NCBI GenBank assembly: GCA_023443985.1
Contig: JAEZSJ010000354.1
Location: 1 to 16,864 of the forward strand
DNA: 16,864 nucleotides
Reading direction: 5' to 3'
DNA from: Verrucomicrobiota bacterium
GTDB taxonomy: Bacteria; Verrucomicrobiota; Verrucomicrobiia; Opitutales; Opitutaceae
Positions 16,344 through 16,864 of the stretch are shown one piece after another. Below the pieces are notes generated by a model. It worked only from the letters and a program-made list of their open reading frames with translations. It did no database searches and was not told the DNA's origin. The position numbers and the translations under genes are program-made. The first letter of the stretch is position 1. Each line of letters begins with the position of its first letter.

Positions 16344-16572
16344 GCGTTGCCGCCGCGCCGCCTGTCCCGTTCGTTCGCGTCTGGAACGGGAACGGCGCGG
16401 GCGGCGCGCCCGGCGGAGAACGCCAGTGATTCTGCTTGCGACCGGAATCGATCCCCACGTAATCCAGCCGCTCCTCCGGTTCTTTTGCCGCTTCGTGGCG
16501 CTCGTGTCCCGCACCAACCAGCACGGAGGTGCGGCCGCGGACGACGGAGCAGCAGGTGAATCCAGCAAAGAG

Positions 16573-16647
16573 GGCGCGGTAGCCAAGTGGTAAGGCCGAG
16601 GTCTGCAAAACCTCTATGCGCCGGTTCGATTCCGGCCCGCGCCTCCA
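16573..16647 (+). tRNA. tRNA-Cys (anticodon GCA)
   Basis: Acceptor stem GGCGCGG (16573-16579) pairs with CCGCGCC (16637-16643). The D-loop reads AGCCAAGTGGTAAGGC. Anticodon stem GAGGT/ACCTC encloses CTGCAAA, with anticodon GCA at 16605-16607. The T arm is GCCGGTTCGATTCCGGC. Discriminator U73 (16644) is the cysteine identity base. CCA is encoded (16645-16647). A probable integrase gene starts 182 bp downstream on the same strand. Confidence 0.96.
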
Positions 16648-16693
16648 AGCTTAAGTCCATGCAAGACGGGGAGTTGCGCAAGCAGGAAAGGCC

Positions 16694-16718
16694 ACTGTCA
16701 GTAAAAGCAACTGACAGT
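16694..16718. repeat. 9-bp perfect inverted repeat between tRNA-Cys and integrase
   Basis: ACTGTCAGT (16694-16702) and ACTGACAGT (16710-16718) are perfect reverse complements with a 7-nt A-rich loop. Each arm is itself nearly palindromic (ACTG-N-CAGT). The surroundings are clearly less GC-rich than the chromosome to the left. It could be a recombinase arm site, an operator for the integrase gene, or part of the tRNA transcript's 3' end. No T-run follows. Confidence 0.5.
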
Positions 16719-16829
16719 TGAGGCGGGAAATCACCACCCGCCGCAACTTCGTCACTGCTCCGCTGAAACTCGCCCACTGCCCGCTAACGCGGTCGGTTCG
16801 GTCGCTGCTAGAATCCGGGCACAACCAAA

Positions 16830-16864
16830 ATGAAGCCACGGTTCACCCTGTTTCGGCGCGGGCG
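16830..16864 (+). CDS. Start of a probable tyrosine recombinase/integrase (partial)
   Basis: The ATG at 16830 opens a frame reading MKPRFTLFRRG to the window end. From memory, this N-terminus resembles that of phage-type tyrosine integrases common in Opitutaceae-like Verrucomicrobiota. Location just downstream of a tRNA, on the same strand and in lower-GC DNA, fits an integrase that uses the tRNA 3' end as its attachment site. An A-rich ACAACCAAAA precedes the start, with no SD; TAGAAT (16809-16814) could be a -10 element. The catalytic domain is outside the window, so the call is provisional. Confidence 0.5.
   Translation, partial: MKPRFTLFRRG

Larger units (their letters stand above)
16019..16572. 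other. 554-bp stretch without a gene, upstream of ilvN
   Basis: No coding frame with recognisable or plausible protein. The open frames are Arg/Pro/Ala-rich. It contains three copies of a 23-bp GC-rich repeat (separate entries) and an 8-bp inverted repeat TCCCGTTC (16365-16372) / GAACGGGA (16384-16391) with an 11-nt loop. The promoter of ilvN-ilvC must lie here or within it. I found no convincing Leu/Val/Ile leader peptide. Confidence 0.5.

Overview
This 16.9-kb window is high-GC bacterial chromosome, most likely from a Verrucomicrobiota of the Opitutaceae type. That placement is an inference. It rests on composition, on a PEP-CTERM/exosortase pair, on a menaquinone/ubiquinone methyltransferase of the MenG/UbiE type, and on the integrase start MKPRFTLFRRG, which I associate with this group. 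Most start codons have no clear Shine-Dalgarno (SD) sequence. The exceptions are hpf, the RluA-type gene and accB, which starts at TTG.

Left part (1-4700): the possible tail of an upstream gene, a 51-bp REP-like hairpin, a small lower-GC membrane-protein gene, and a zinc/manganese-type ABC permease. A short lipoprotein gene follows on the minus strand, then a 182-aa membrane protein whose stop interlocks with that of a convergent RluA-family pseudouridine synthase. A 0.75-kb stretch without a recognisable gene leads to hpf (ribosome hibernation factor), which has a leader with two hairpins and a textbook terminator.

Middle (4700-10900, all plus strand): housekeeping metabolism. ubiE/menG (quinone methylation) comes first, then accB-accC (biotin carrier and biotin carboxylase of acetyl-CoA carboxylase), thiE (thiamine phosphate synthase), cstA (carbon-starvation peptide/pyruvate transporter) and a two-TM conserved-looking protein.

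Right part (10900-16020, all minus strand, transcribed right to left): ilvN (acetolactate synthase regulatory subunit) and ilvC (ketol-acid reductoisomerase) for branched-chain amino acids, ending at a strong terminator. Next comes a two-gene cassette: a secreted VIT/von Willebrand A protein ending in a PEP-CTERM sorting signal, and an exosortase whose GTG start overlaps the target's TGA stop (GTGA). The exosortase carries an extra C-terminal domain. This is the most distinctive system in the window: a sorting enzyme apparently dedicated to the single surface protein encoded beside it.

Right edge (16020-16864): about 550 bp without a gene, holding three copies of a 23-bp GC-rich repeat upstream of ilvN. 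Then come a tRNA-Cys(GCA), a lower-GC spacer with a perfect 9-bp inverted repeat, and the first 11 codons of a probable tyrosine recombinase. This looks like the border of an integrated element using the tRNA 3' end.
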